From: Actinopolyspora saharensis
GTDB taxonomy: Bacteria > Actinomycetota > Actinomycetes > Mycobacteriales > Pseudonocardiaceae
Direction of reading: 5' to 3'
NCBI RefSeq assembly: GCF_900100925.1
Contig: NZ_FNKO01000002.1
Span: forward strand, 2,232,001 to 2,296,000
DNA: 64,000 nt
This document shows positions 31,424 to 40,004 of the stretch, in pieces. A program made the translations under genes and the position numbers. A model generated the notes under the pieces. The model worked only from the letters and a program-made list of their open reading frames with translations. It did no database searches and was not told where the DNA came from. Position 1 is the first letter of the stretch. Each line of letters opens with the position of its first letter.

Positions 31424-32707
31424 ATGAGTGCCGAGACCACCGTGGACGGTTCGGAGAACACCGGTTGGGCCAGTCGGTTACGCCGCGTCGGCCCCGGGGT
31501 CATGGCCGCGGCCACCGGGGTCGGGGCGGGCGACCTGGTGGCCACCCTGGTGGCCGGTTCCCGATTCGGGTACACCCTCTTCTGGGCGGTCCTGCTCGGG
31601 ACCGTGTTCAAACTGGGGCTCGGCGAGGCCGTGGGGCGATGGCACCTGGGTTCGCAGCGCACCATCCTGGCCGGTTGGCGCTCCCTGGGGAGCTGGGCGA
31701 CCACCTTCTTCGGCGCGTACATCGTGATCTGGGGGTTCGTCTACGGAGCCACGGCCATGTCCGCCACCGGGCTCCCGCTGAACGCCCTGTTCCCCTGGCT
31801 GTCCGTGCGCTACTGGGGGATGATCTGCGGAGTGCTCGGCCTGGCCCTGGTCTGGTACGGGCGCTACCGCCTGCTCGAACGCCTGATGACCTTGCTCGTC
31901 GGGGTGATGTTCGTCGCCGTGGTGGGAACGGCGGTGCTGGTCGGCCCCGACCTGACCGCGCTCGGCGGCGCGGTGGCCCCGCGACTGCCCGACGGCTCCC
32001 TGGCCTACGTGCTCGGCCTGATGGGAGGCGTCGGAGGCACCATCACCATGGCGGCCTACGGGTACTGGACCATGGCGAAGGGGTGGCACGCTCCGCGCTG
32101 GATCCCCTTCATGCGCACAGACAACGCCGTCGGCTACGTCACGACCGGCGTGTTCGTGGTGGCCATGCTGATCGTCGGTTCGGAACTGCTGCTCGGGCAG
32201 GGGATCACCGAGGGCGACCAGGGGCTGCTCGAACTGGGCGGACGGTTGGCAGCCGAGTACGGCCAGTGGGCGCGCCTGCCCTTCCTGATCGGGTTCCTGG
32301 CGGTGACGTTCACCTCGCTGCTCGGCGTGTGGAACGGGGTCAGCCTGCTGTTCGCGGACTGGTGGCGAACCTGGCGACTGCCGCGCGCGGAAAGCCTCGA
32401 CTCGTTGCAGGATCACGAGCGGGTGGCGCTCCCGCGCAGCACCGCCTACCGCGGCTACGTGGTGTGGCTGACCATCCCGCCCATGGCGCTGCTCTTCCTC
32501 GACCAGCCGTTCCAGCTGACCATCGCCTACGGGGTGCTCGGCGCGCTGTTCATGCCCTTCCTGGCCGGAACCCTGCTGTTCCTGCTGAACTCGCGCCGGA
32601 TGCCCGCCGCCCACCGCTCGCGCTGGGCGTCCAACACCGTGCTGACCCTGTGCCTGGTGTTGTTCGGGGTGTTGGCAGTGCACAAGTTGCTCGGCTACTT
32701 CGGGTGA
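31424..32707 (+). CDS. Nramp-like transporter (atypical metal site)
   Basis: A 427-residue integral membrane protein with about eleven hydrophobic segments and the LeuT-like Nramp layout. The first helix reads GPGVMAAATGVGAGDLVATL where canonical Nramp proteins have DPGN, and the sixth reads GGVGGTITMAAYGYWTMAKG where they have MPHN. So the residues that bind Mn or Fe are not conserved. A different substrate (for example Mg, Al or none) is possible. Start ATG at 31424; upstream in-frame starts fall in the promoter patch. Monocistronic, followed by three repeat copies. Confidence 0.85.
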   Translation: MSAETTVDGSENTGWASRLRRVGPGVMAAATGVGAGDLVATLVAGSRFGYTLFWAVLLGTVFKLGLGEAVGRWHLGSQRTILAGWRSLGSWATTFFGAYIVIWGFVYGATAMSATGLPLNALFPWLSVRYWGMICGVLGLALVWYGRYRLLERLMTLLVGVMFVAVVGTAVLVGPDLTALGGAVAPRLPDGSLAYVLGLMGGVGGTITMAAYGYWTMAKGWHAPRWIPFMRTDNAVGYVTTGVFVVAMLIVGSELLLGQGITEGDQGLLELGGRLAAEYGQWARLPFLIGFLAVTFTSLLGVWNGVSLLFADWWRTWRLPRAESLDSLQDHERVALPRSTAYRGYVVWLTIPPMALLFLDQPFQLTIAYGVLGALFMPFLAGTLLFLLNSRRMPAAHRSRWASNTVLTLCLVLFGVLAVHKLLGYFG

Positions 32708-32744
32708 ATCCCTGTGGGGGAACTCTGCGTGGGTGGCCGGTTAG

Positions 32745-32880
32745 CCGGCACGTGAGTCGGCGCCTTGCTGTGTTGGGCCGCTCTTGAGTAGCGACCTACG
32801 CGGCGAGCGGCCCGGCCTCGCAATGCATCCGACTCACGCACCGGAGCTTCTCGTCCTGCCCAGGCTCAAAGCACTTACCT
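32745..32880 (+). repeat. Structured intergenic repeat, divergent copy E0
   Basis: About 40 nt after the Nramp-like stop, same orientation. It keeps the repeat architecture with different stem sequences: outer GTGAGTCGG (32752-32760) with CCGACTCAC (32829-32837), and central GGGCCGCTC (32775-32783) with GAGCGGCCC (32805-32813), both perfect. The apical GTAG-CGAC-CTAC (32788-32799) is unchanged. The inner stem GCCTTGC/GCAATGC has one mismatch. Confidence 0.85.
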
Positions 32881-32896
32881 TGGGCGGCTCGCTCTG

Positions 32897-33060
32897 CGTG
32901 GCGGTGCCGGTGGTGGAACCTTGGTCGGCGCCCGGCTGCGGGTGCCCAGACATCGGGTAGCGGCCTACACAACGTCGGGGCCGTCCTCGCCGGGCACTCG
33001 ACTGAGAACCCGCGGCGGTGCCGACTGCGCAGGCTCAGAGCGCTTGCGTTGGGGTGCCAG
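32897..33060 (+). repeat. Structured intergenic repeat, copy E1
   Basis: In tandem after E0. The inner stem GCCCGGC/GCCGGGC is perfect. The outer stem CTTGGTCG/CGACTGAG pairs with two T-G wobbles. The central stem (GCCCAGAC against GTCGGGGC) has one mismatch. Apical GTAG-CGGC-CTAC. The tail CGCAGGC...GCTTGCG forms a second hairpin with two wobbles. Confidence 0.85.
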
Positions 33061-33090
33061 GCTTCTCGAGGACTCGCTTGGCGTAGGGGG

Positions 33091-33285
33091 TTGCGTGGCG
33101 GTGCGGGTGGCGGAACCTCTCGCGGGCTCTCGCTGCGGGATCCTCGACATCGGGTAGCGACCTACACAACGTCGAGGCTGTCCTCGCCGGGCACTCGACT
33201 GAGAACCCGCGGCGGTGCCGACTGCTCGGGCTCAAGGCGCTTGGACTGAACGGTGCCCTTCTTCCGGGAGTTCCTGGCGGTTGGA
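33091..33285 (+). repeat. Structured intergenic repeat, copy E2 (hybrid arms)
   Basis: Third tandem copy. Central CCTCGAC/GTCGAGG and apical GTAG-CGAC-CTAC are intact. The left side is the CTCTCG/GCTCTCGC type and the right side is the GCCGGGC/CGACTGAG type, so outer and inner stems do not match. This is the reciprocal of the B2 hybrid. It ends with the CGGGAGTTCCTG tail. The remaining bases to prs (33286-33450) show nothing recognisable. Confidence 0.85.
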
Positions 33286-33450
33286 TGAGTGGCCTCGCTG
33301 CTCGGGAGACGCCCGATCGTGCAGGTGACGAGGAGCCGCCGAGCTGGGGAGGTCTCCCGGCGCGAACCGCCGTGGAAGATCCGGGCAAGCCGAGGTCCGG
33401 GCGGCGGAGCCCCGGGGAAGTCGGGACTCCGCCGCCCGGCACCGGATGCG

Positions 33451-34437
33451 TTATGCCTGGCCGTTGAACAGCCCGGTCACCGAGCCGTCCTCGAACACCT
33501 GGTGCACCGCCTTGGCGATCAGCGGTGCGATCGAGAGCACGGTGAGCTTCTCGAAACGCTTCTCCTCGGGGATGGGCAGGGTGTTGGTCATCACGACCTG
33601 CTTCGCCCCGCTGTTGGAGAGCCGCTCCACGGCCGGGCCGGACAGCACGCCGTGGGTGGCCGCGATGATCACGTCCTTGGCCCCGGACTCCAGCAGCTGC
33701 TCGGTGGCCTTGACGATGGTTCCGCCGGTGTCGATCATGTCGTCGACCAGCACGCAGAGCCTGCCCTCGACGTCACCGACCACGCGGTTGGCGACCACCT
33801 CGTTGGGCTTGGTGGGGTCGCGCGTCTTGTGGATGAACGCGAGCGGAGTACCCCCCAGGTTGTCGGCCCACTTCTCGGCGACGCGGACCCGGCCGGAGTC
33901 CGGCGAGACGACGGTGATCCGCTCCTCGGAGTAGGCGTCCCTGACGTAGTCGGACAGCACCGTCTGGGCGAGCAGGTGGTCGACCGGGCCGTCGAAGAAG
34001 CCCTGGATCTGGTCGGTGTGCAGATCCACGGTGAGGATGCGGTCGGCCCCCGCGGTCTTGAACAGATCGGCCATCAGGCGGGCCGAGATGGGCTCGCGAC
34101 CCTTGTGCTTCTTGTCCTGCCTGGCGTAGGCGTAGAACGGCATGACCACGGTGATGCGCTTGGCGCTGCCGCGCTTGAGCGCGTCGACCATGACCAGCTG
34201 TTCCATCACCGCTTCGTTGATCGGGTCGCTGTGCGACTGGATGACGAAGGCATCGCAACCGCGCACCGACTCGTCGTAGCGGACGAAGATCTCGCCGTTG
34301 GCGAACTCGTACGCCGCCTGCGGAGTGACGGTAACGTCCAGGTGCTTGGCGACCTCCTCGGCCAGTTCCGGGTGGCTGCGTCCGGAGAAGAGCTTGAGGC
34401 TCTTCTTCGGCGTCGCAGACATGGCGCTCACGGTCAT
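33451..34437 (-). CDS. prs: Ribose-phosphate pyrophosphokinase (PRPP synthetase)
   Basis: Makes PRPP from ribose-5-phosphate and ATP for nucleotide, His and Trp synthesis. FSGRSHPELAEEVAKHLD starts the fold, ARQDKKHKGREPISARL is the ATP loop, TVDLHTDQIQGFFDGPVDHL is conserved, and VDDMIDTGGTIV is the PRPP-binding motif. 328 residues from ATG at 34437, which is preceded by GGGAGGGGACG. Lies 34 nt downstream of glmU in a glmU-prs operon, as in mycobacteria. Confidence 0.96.
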   Translation of the reverse strand: MTVSAMSATPKKSLKLFSGRSHPELAEEVAKHLDVTVTPQAAYEFANGEIFVRYDESVRGCDAFVIQSHSDPINEAVMEQLVMVDALKRGSAKRITVVMPFYAYARQDKKHKGREPISARLMADLFKTAGADRILTVDLHTDQIQGFFDGPVDHLLAQTVLSDYVRDAYSEERITVVSPDSGRVRVAEKWADNLGGTPLAFIHKTRDPTKPNEVVANRVVGDVEGRLCVLVDDMIDTGGTIVKATEQLLESGAKDVIIAATHGVLSGPAVERLSNSGAKQVVMTNTLPIPEEKRFEKLTVLSIAPLIAKAVHQVFEDGSVTGLFNGQA

Positions 34438-34471
34438 CGTCCCCTCCCGTTGACGCTGAAAAGCTCGGGTG

Positions 34472-35971
34472 TCACTCGTCGGTTTCGGTGGAGTTGTCAC
34501 GGTCGGCCAGCGCACGCTGGGCGGCCTCGTCGGCGGCTGTGCCCGGGCGCCGTTTGGCTACCCAGCCCTCGATGTTGCGTTGCCTCCCCCGGGCGACCGC
34601 CATCGCGCCAGGAGGAACGTCTTCGGTGATGACCGATCCGGCCGCGGTGTAGGCACCGTCGTCGACCCGTACCGGGGCCACGAACATGTTGTCGGCACCG
34701 GTGCGGGAATAAGAACCGATCACCGTGTGATGTTTGGCCACGCCGTCGTAGTTGACGAAGACCGTGGCGGCCCCGATGTTGCTGTGCGTTCCGATCGTGG
34801 CGTCACCGACGTAGCTCAGGTGCGGGACCTTACTTCCCTCGCCGATCTCGGCGTTTTTCACCTCGACGAAGGTTCCCACTTTACCGTCGCTGCCCAATCG
34901 AGCACCGGAACGAAGATAGGCGAACGGTCCGACCGAGGCGGCGGGGCCCACCTCGGCGTTCTCCCCGTGGGAGCGCACCACGTGCGCCCCGGTGCCGACC
35001 GAGCAGTCGGTCAGCGTGGTGTCCGGGCCGATGTGAGCTCCCTCGGCGACGCTCGTGCCGCCGCGCAGCTGCACGTTCGGTTCGAGCACCACGTCCCGGT
35101 CGAGCACGACGTCGCTGTCCAGCCAGACGCTGGAAGGGTCGGTGACCGTGACGCCCTCGCGCATCCAGTGCCGCACCAGTCGGCGGTTGTGCTCCGCGGA
35201 CACGGAGGCCAGCTGCACGCGGTCGTTGACGCCTTCCACGAGCCAGTTGTCCGCGCAGACCAGCGCACCGACCCCGCGCCCCTCGCCGCGGGCGATTTCC
35301 ACCACATCCGTGAGGTAGAGCTCGCCCTGGGAGTTGTCGGTGGACAACCGCCGCAACGCGGTGTCGAGGAAGCGGGCGTCGAAGGCGTAGACCCCCGAGT
35401 TGATCTCCCGGACGGCCGCCTGCTCCGAATCGGCGTCCTTCTGCTCCACGATGGCGGTGACGTCCCCCGCGCCGTCGCGCAGGACCCTGCCGTAGCCGTG
35501 CGGCTCGTCGACCACGGCGGTGAGCACCGTCACCGCGTCGTTCCGACGTCTGTGCTCGCGCAGCAGACTCGCCAGCGTGTCCGCGTCCAGCAGCGGGATG
35601 TCCCCGTAGGTGACCACCACGGTCCCAGAGCTGTCCCGCTGGTCCGTCGCGCACCGCACCGCGTGCCCGGTGCCGAGTTGTTCTTCTTGCACCACGGGGG
35701 TGATGCCCCGGTCGAGTTCGGATTCCAGCCGTTCCAGATGTTGGCCGACGGCCTGCCTGCCGTGCCCGATCACCACGCTCAGCTCGTCGGGGGCGATACC
35801 CGCGGCTGCGCGGACGGAGTGTTCCAGTAGTGATCTTCCCGCGATCCGGTGCAGCACCTTCGGGGTCGCGGATCTCATGCGAGTGCCCTCGCCCGCGGCC
35901 AGCACGAGCACACTCACCGGGTCGGAGGACATGCCGTCCGAAGGCGGCTGGGCAGTGACGCCCTCGAGCAT
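34472..35971 (-). CDS. glmU: Bifunctional GlmU (glucosamine-1-phosphate acetyltransferase / UDP-GlcNAc pyrophosphorylase)
   Basis: Makes UDP-GlcNAc for peptidoglycan. The N-terminal uridyltransferase domain (about 15-250) has LVLAAGEGTRMRSATPKVLH and the metal-binding VVTYGDIPLLD. The C-terminal left-handed beta helix (about 270-460) carries the acetyltransferase, with KNAEIGEGSKVPHLSYVGDA and ATVFVNYDGVAKHHT. The tail is acidic and Ser/Thr-rich. ATG at 35971 follows GAGGGA by 8 nt. First gene of the glmU-prs operon. Confidence 0.96.
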   Translation of the reverse strand: MLEGVTAQPPSDGMSSDPVSVLVLAAGEGTRMRSATPKVLHRIAGRSLLEHSVRAAAGIAPDELSVVIGHGRQAVGQHLERLESELDRGITPVVQEEQLGTGHAVRCATDQRDSSGTVVVTYGDIPLLDADTLASLLREHRRRNDAVTVLTAVVDEPHGYGRVLRDGAGDVTAIVEQKDADSEQAAVREINSGVYAFDARFLDTALRRLSTDNSQGELYLTDVVEIARGEGRGVGALVCADNWLVEGVNDRVQLASVSAEHNRRLVRHWMREGVTVTDPSSVWLDSDVVLDRDVVLEPNVQLRGGTSVAEGAHIGPDTTLTDCSVGTGAHVVRSHGENAEVGPAASVGPFAYLRSGARLGSDGKVGTFVEVKNAEIGEGSKVPHLSYVGDATIGTHSNIGAATVFVNYDGVAKHHTVIGSYSRTGADNMFVAPVRVDDGAYTAAGSVITEDVPPGAMAVARGRQRNIEGWVAKRRPGTAADEAAQRALADRDNSTETDE

Positions 35972-36314
35972 CGATGCTCTCCCTCGGAGTCCAGCGGTTT
36001 CGACGTCGACTCACCGTGCCCACCCGCAGGCAGTGCCGGGCTCCGCGGAAACCGAGCCCTCACGACCACGGGAAGAACGGCGCCTGTGACGTCCAATCGG
36101 GTGAAGGGTAACCGCCCGGACGCGGTATCGGACCGCTGCCCCGGCCTCGTACGGGTGTGCGGGTGTGCCGGTGGTCCGGATGTTACCCCCGGTGGTCGCC
36201 GAACGCCCGGGTTTCGGCGGCGAGCTGTCGCCACCGGACTGCGCCGCCCGTGCGGTCTGCGCTGCGGAACCCGCCGAGCCCGATCCCGGGAGAGCTGCCG
36301 AGCTACCGGGACCG
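35972..36314. other. Intergenic region between GGDEF gene and glmU
   Basis: About 340 bases between two same-strand genes. It holds the glmU ribosome-binding site and presumably its promoter. I see no gene, repeat copy or strong hairpin. Confidence 0.45.
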
Positions 36315-38063
36315 TCAGGTCGCCTCCGGGGGGATCCAGATCGGCTGCTCGGGGGAGAGCTCCTGAGCGGAGTCGACCGACACGGCCGCCACCTGGTTGC
36401 CGCCGCGACGCTTCGACCGGTACATGGCCATGTCAGCGCGCGCCAGCACCTCGTTGCCGTCCTCCTGGGGCTGCATGGCGACCACGCCGATGGACAGCGT
36501 CACCCCCCTGGAAAGGGAACCGGGCAGTCCGCCGACCGCGTGGACCGCGCGCTCCAGGGCGCTTTCGGCGGCCTCCAGCGCCACCCCGGGAAGCAGCACC
36601 ACGAACTCGTCGCCGCCGTAGCGGGAGACAAGGTCGTCGGAGCGCAGCGTGTCGCTCAGCGTGCGCGCGACCACCCGCAGCACCTCGTCGCCCTCCGCGT
36701 GCGAGCGCTGGTCGTTGACCTCCTTGAAGCCGTCCAGATCGACCAGGGCCACCGAGAGCGGCTGGGAGGCGGGCTCGCGCAGCAGGCTCTCCAGCTTCGC
36801 GTCCAACGCCCTGCGGTTGGGCAGTCCGGTCAGCGGATCGTGCATGGCCTGGCGAGTTATCGCGTGGTGCTGCCGGTTCAACCGCTGGCGGTCGAGCCGG
36901 GCCATCAGGGTGGCGCTGCGCGAGGCGCGCATGGTCCACAGCTCCGACTCCAGCTCCTGGGCGTAGTCCCGGAGCGCGGCGCTGGCGCTCTCCGGGTCCA
37001 GCTCGGTCTGCTGGGCGTGTTCGCGCACCAGCGATATCCGCAGGCTCGGCTCGGAGACGTCCCCCGCGGTCTCCTCCTTGATCGCGGACAGCACCTCGTT
37101 CGCCGCGTCCCGGTGGCCCGCCGCCCGGTGGCAGCGGAACAGCGCTATCGCCACGATGATCCGCTCCCGCACCGGCAGTTCCTGCTCGGGGGCCGAAACC
37201 CGCTCCAGCCGCGCGATGTGCGCGGGGTCGGGCTCGGCGAGAGCGCACGCTGCGACGAGCACGGGCAGCTGCTCGGCGTCCTGCATCCCCGGTATGCGGG
37301 GGAACGACCCCTCCTGCGAGCTCCCGTCCATGGAGAGCGCGATCTGAGCGGCAGTGTCGAACCGCGCGTGCGCGTCGTCCTGCTTGCCGACCCGCTCGAG
37401 CCGCAGCCCCCAGCCGAGCAGCATCCGGCACCGGTTGATCAGGTGCGTGGCTATCTCGTAGGGGCCGCCGCTCTCCCTGATCCGGTGGTGCGCCCGGGCC
37501 ATGACCTCGTCGGCGATGTCGTAGACCCCGAGCTGGGTGAGCACGCGCCCGATGTCGATCAGCGCGGTGGCCAGCAGGCGTTCCCAGGAACGCCTGCCGA
37601 GCGTCGCGTCGGGCACCAGGTCGTCGTCGAGGATCACCAGGGCCTCGGCGGCCTGGTTGAGGGCGTTCTCCTCGTTGCCGTCCATGAGGGCGAGACGGCC
37701 GCGGAGGGCGTGCGCGTCGGCGCGCAGCACGTCGAGCCGGTGCCTGCGGGCGTGCGTGAGCAGCTCGTCGAGCAGCGGAACGGCCTGCTCGGCGAGTCCG
37801 GGGGTGCACAGGCGCAAGGTCACGCAACAGCACAGGAGCTGCCCGATCATCCTGGGATTGCCCCTGCGACGGGCTTCGGCCAGCAGTTCGTCCGCCTCGC
37901 GGAGGGTGGACTCCCGCCTCTGCGGGTCACTGTGCTGACCGACGACCTGAAGTTCGCGGGCGCGACCGACCACCCACGCGTCGGACATCTCGCCGAGCGA
38001 AGCAGCCGCCTCCTCCCGCGCGTCAACCACGTCGTCGCGCAGCGGCACACACCCCCTGACCAA
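36315..38063 (-). CDS. GGDEF diguanylate cyclase with TPR-like sensor region
   Basis: A 582-residue cytoplasmic protein. Residues 1-370 are alpha-helical with TPR-like repeats (e.g. ALDIG... type LLATALIDIGRVLTQLGVYD and ALFRCHRAAGHRDAANEVL). A short coiled coil precedes the C-terminal GGDEF domain (about 405-560). That domain has DPLTGLPNRRAL, an intact active site RYGGDEFVVLLPG and the inhibitory RxxD site RSDD five residues before GGDEF, so it should make c-di-GMP with product inhibition. The start is uncertain: TTG at 38063 and GTG at 38048 (AGGGGG close upstream) are both possible. Lies directly downstream of tRNA-Gln on the same strand. Confidence 0.88.
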   Translation of the reverse strand: MVRGCVPLRDDVVDAREEAAASLGEMSDAWVVGRARELQVVGQHSDPQRRESTLREADELLAEARRRGNPRMIGQLLCCCVTLRLCTPGLAEQAVPLLDELLTHARRHRLDVLRADAHALRGRLALMDGNEENALNQAAEALVILDDDLVPDATLGRRSWERLLATALIDIGRVLTQLGVYDIADEVMARAHHRIRESGGPYEIATHLINRCRMLLGWGLRLERVGKQDDAHARFDTAAQIALSMDGSSQEGSFPRIPGMQDAEQLPVLVAACALAEPDPAHIARLERVSAPEQELPVRERIIVAIALFRCHRAAGHRDAANEVLSAIKEETAGDVSEPSLRISLVREHAQQTELDPESASAALRDYAQELESELWTMRASRSATLMARLDRQRLNRQHHAITRQAMHDPLTGLPNRRALDAKLESLLREPASQPLSVALVDLDGFKEVNDQRSHAEGDEVLRVVARTLSDTLRSDDLVSRYGGDEFVVLLPGVALEAAESALERAVHAVGGLPGSLSRGVTLSIGVVAMQPQEDGNEVLARADMAMYRSKRRGGNQVAAVSVDSAQELSPEQPIWIPPEAT

Positions 38064-38109
38064 TCCGACCGACTCGGTCGGCGCGTGTTTTGAACCGGGG
38101 TGCCGGTCG

Positions 38110-38180
38110 CTCCGCCGCCAGGATTCGAACCTGGACTATCGGAACCAAAATCCGAGGTGCTGCCTTTACACTACGGCGGA
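38110..38180 (-). tRNA. tRNA-Gln (anticodon TTG)
   Basis: On the minus strand the acceptor stem TCCGCCG pairs with CGGCGGA (7 bp), the D arm is GTGTAAAGGCAGCAC, the anticodon arm is TCGGA-TTTTGGT-TCCGA giving anticodon TTG, and the T arm CCAGG-TTCGAAT-CCTGG is perfect. The 3' CCA is not encoded. The length, 71 nt, fits tRNA-Gln. Confidence 0.96.
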
Positions 38181-38472
38181 TCGCACGACACGACATCGCA
38201 CTGTTCGCCTCATGTCGCCCGGTGCGGTATCGCTGCCGCAGCCTACCGGTCACGCGGCGTACCGGCGACGTCAGGTCACACGTTGCCGTGTCCGAACACA
38301 TGATGTCATGTTCCGCTCCGGCAGCGGCGGCCGGATGGAGGTTCCCGTTCGCGCCCCGAATCGTCCTCCGCCGCGGGGCGATCGATTGGACTTCGGGGCC
38401 CGGTGGTGTGAGTCTTGAGGCAGCAGGGGATCCCACGGGGTGATCTCCGAAGTGGCAAGGAACCTGGGAAAG

Positions 38473-38501
38473 CTACGCTCCCGTAGGTTACGCTGCCGTA
38501 G
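38473..38501. promoter_or_regulatory. Tandem palindromic operator upstream of the desaturase
   Basis: Two 14-bp imperfect palindromes repeat with a 15-bp period: CTACGCTCCCGTAG (38473-38486, perfect 5-bp arms) and TTACGCTGCCGTAG (38488-38501, one mismatch). The core TACG-N4-CGTA suits a TetR-type dimer. Each copy also contains TACGCT, which fits an actinobacterial -10, so a promoter may lie inside the operator. The site is about 130 nt before the desaturase ATG. The rest of 38181-38629 holds no gene. Confidence 0.5.
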
Positions 38502-38629
38502 GCTGAACGGTGCATTCCGGTCGTACGGGCGGCGAGGTGTTCGTCGAGAGCCGGATGCGCACGCGGTAGTGGGCCGCTTCCGAAAAGCCGGTACAACCTC
38601 CGTTCCTCCGATCCAGTTGAGGTAGCGAA

Positions 38630-39595
38630 ATGACCGCACCGACCGAAAGCGCGGGCGCCGAACAGCGGCCCCGGCGCGCGGCGCCCAAACCCCTCACCGC
38701 GGGGCAACGTCCCCGCCTCGCTCAGGCCCTGGTCTACCTGTTCGTCATCGTTCCCCTCATCGCCCTGATCGCCGCCGTCCCCGCGGCCTGGGGATGGGGG
38801 CTCGGCGCAGTGGACATCTCCCTGGCGGTCTTCTTCTACGTGCTCAGCGGTCTCGGCGTCACCGTCGGATTCCACCGCCTCTTCACGCACAAGTCGTTCA
38901 AGACCAACCGCGGCGTGCAGGTGCTGCTGGCCATCTCCGGCATGAGCGCCGTGCAGGGGCCCGTGATCAACTGGGTGGCCGACCACCGCAGGCACCACGC
39001 CTACTCGGACCGGGAAGGCGACCCGCACTCGCCCTGGAGGTTCGGGGCCTCGGCCGCGGCCCTGGCCAAGGGCTTCTGGCACGCGCACATGGGGTGGCTG
39101 TTCGAGCGGGACGTGACCAACGCCGACCGCTTCGCCCCCGACCTGCTCAAGGACCGGGTGCTCGCGCGGATCAACAAGCTCTTCCCGCTGTGGACGGTGG
39201 CCAGCTTCGTGCTCCCGGCGGTGCTGGGCGGTCTGATCACCTGGTCCTGGTGGGGGGCGCTCACCGCGTTCTTCTGGGCCGGGCTCGTCCGGGTCTCGGT
39301 GCTGCACCACATCACCTGGTCGGTCAACTCGATCTGCCACATGATCGGTGAGCGCCCGTTCAAGAGCAGGGACAAGGCCGCGAACTTCTGGCCGCTGGCC
39401 CTCATCTCGTTCGGGGAGTCCTGGCACAACTCGCACCACGCCGACCCCACCTGCGCCCGGCACGGCGTGATGAAGGGGCAGTTGGACATCTCGGCGCGGT
39501 TGATCTGGGTGCTGGAGAAGATCGGCTGGGCCTGGAAGGTGCGCTGGCCGAATGAGAAGAGGCTCGCGCGGATCTCGGCCACCGAACAGGGTTGA
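38630..39595 (+). CDS. Acyl-CoA (stearoyl-CoA delta-9) desaturase, membrane-bound
   Basis: A 321-residue di-iron membrane desaturase. The three histidine boxes are HRLFTH (about 82), HRRHH (about 118) and HNSHH (about 264), and about four hydrophobic helices lie around them. The GEGWHN-type block reads GESWHNSHH. This places it with DesA3-like enzymes that introduce the delta-9 double bond into acyl-CoA and need an electron-transfer partner, which is not encoded here. ATG at 38630 follows a weak GAGGTAG site. A TetR gene lies downstream on the same strand and the promoter region carries a TetR-like operator. Confidence 0.93.
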   Translation: MTAPTESAGAEQRPRRAAPKPLTAGQRPRLAQALVYLFVIVPLIALIAAVPAAWGWGLGAVDISLAVFFYVLSGLGVTVGFHRLFTHKSFKTNRGVQVLLAISGMSAVQGPVINWVADHRRHHAYSDREGDPHSPWRFGASAAALAKGFWHAHMGWLFERDVTNADRFAPDLLKDRVLARINKLFPLWTVASFVLPAVLGGLITWSWWGALTAFFWAGLVRVSVLHHITWSVNSICHMIGERPFKSRDKAANFWPLALISFGESWHNSHHADPTCARHGVMKGQLDISARLIWVLEKIGWAWKVRWPNEKRLARISATEQG

Positions 39596-39612
39596 GGGCC
39601 GGCGGTGCCGGT

Positions 39613-39800
39613 TGCTTGGTGGGTTCCGTGGCGGAACCTCTCGCGGGCTCTCGCTCCGGGGAGGCCCGACATCGGGTAGCCACCTACACAACGTCGGGCC
39701 TTCCTCGCGAGAGCACCACGAGAGAACCCGCGGCGGTGCGAGTGGCTCAGGCTCGTAAGCGCTTGCCTTGGAGTGAACCTTTTGGTCGGGAGTTCCTGTC
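39613..39800 (+). repeat. Structured intergenic repeat, copy F (fully paired)
   Basis: Begins about 20 nt after the desaturase stop, same orientation. All stems are perfect: outer CTCTCG (39638-39643) with CGAGAG (39719-39724), inner GCTCTCGC (39647-39654) with GCGAGAGC (39707-39714), and central AGGCCCGAC (39662-39670) with GTCGGGCCT (39693-39701). Apical GTAG-CCAC-CTAC. The tail reaches CGGGAGTTCCTG at about 39797. From 39801 to 40004 nothing else is recognised. Confidence 0.9.
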
Positions 39801-40004
39801 TGGAGTTTCGGCGGCCGCGGCGCCGAAGGGCACCGGGCTGACCGGAGGCGGGACTCGACCGAGTGAAGTCCCACGAAACGGGGGCGGGCACCGCGGTGTG
39901 CCCGCCCCGCGCTCGTCGAGGGCGGGAATCGAGTGCGCAGGCGCCGCACCGAAGGCGGGTGGCACGTTTACGCACTGACCCGCCGGTACGTAGGGTGATC
40001 TCCC

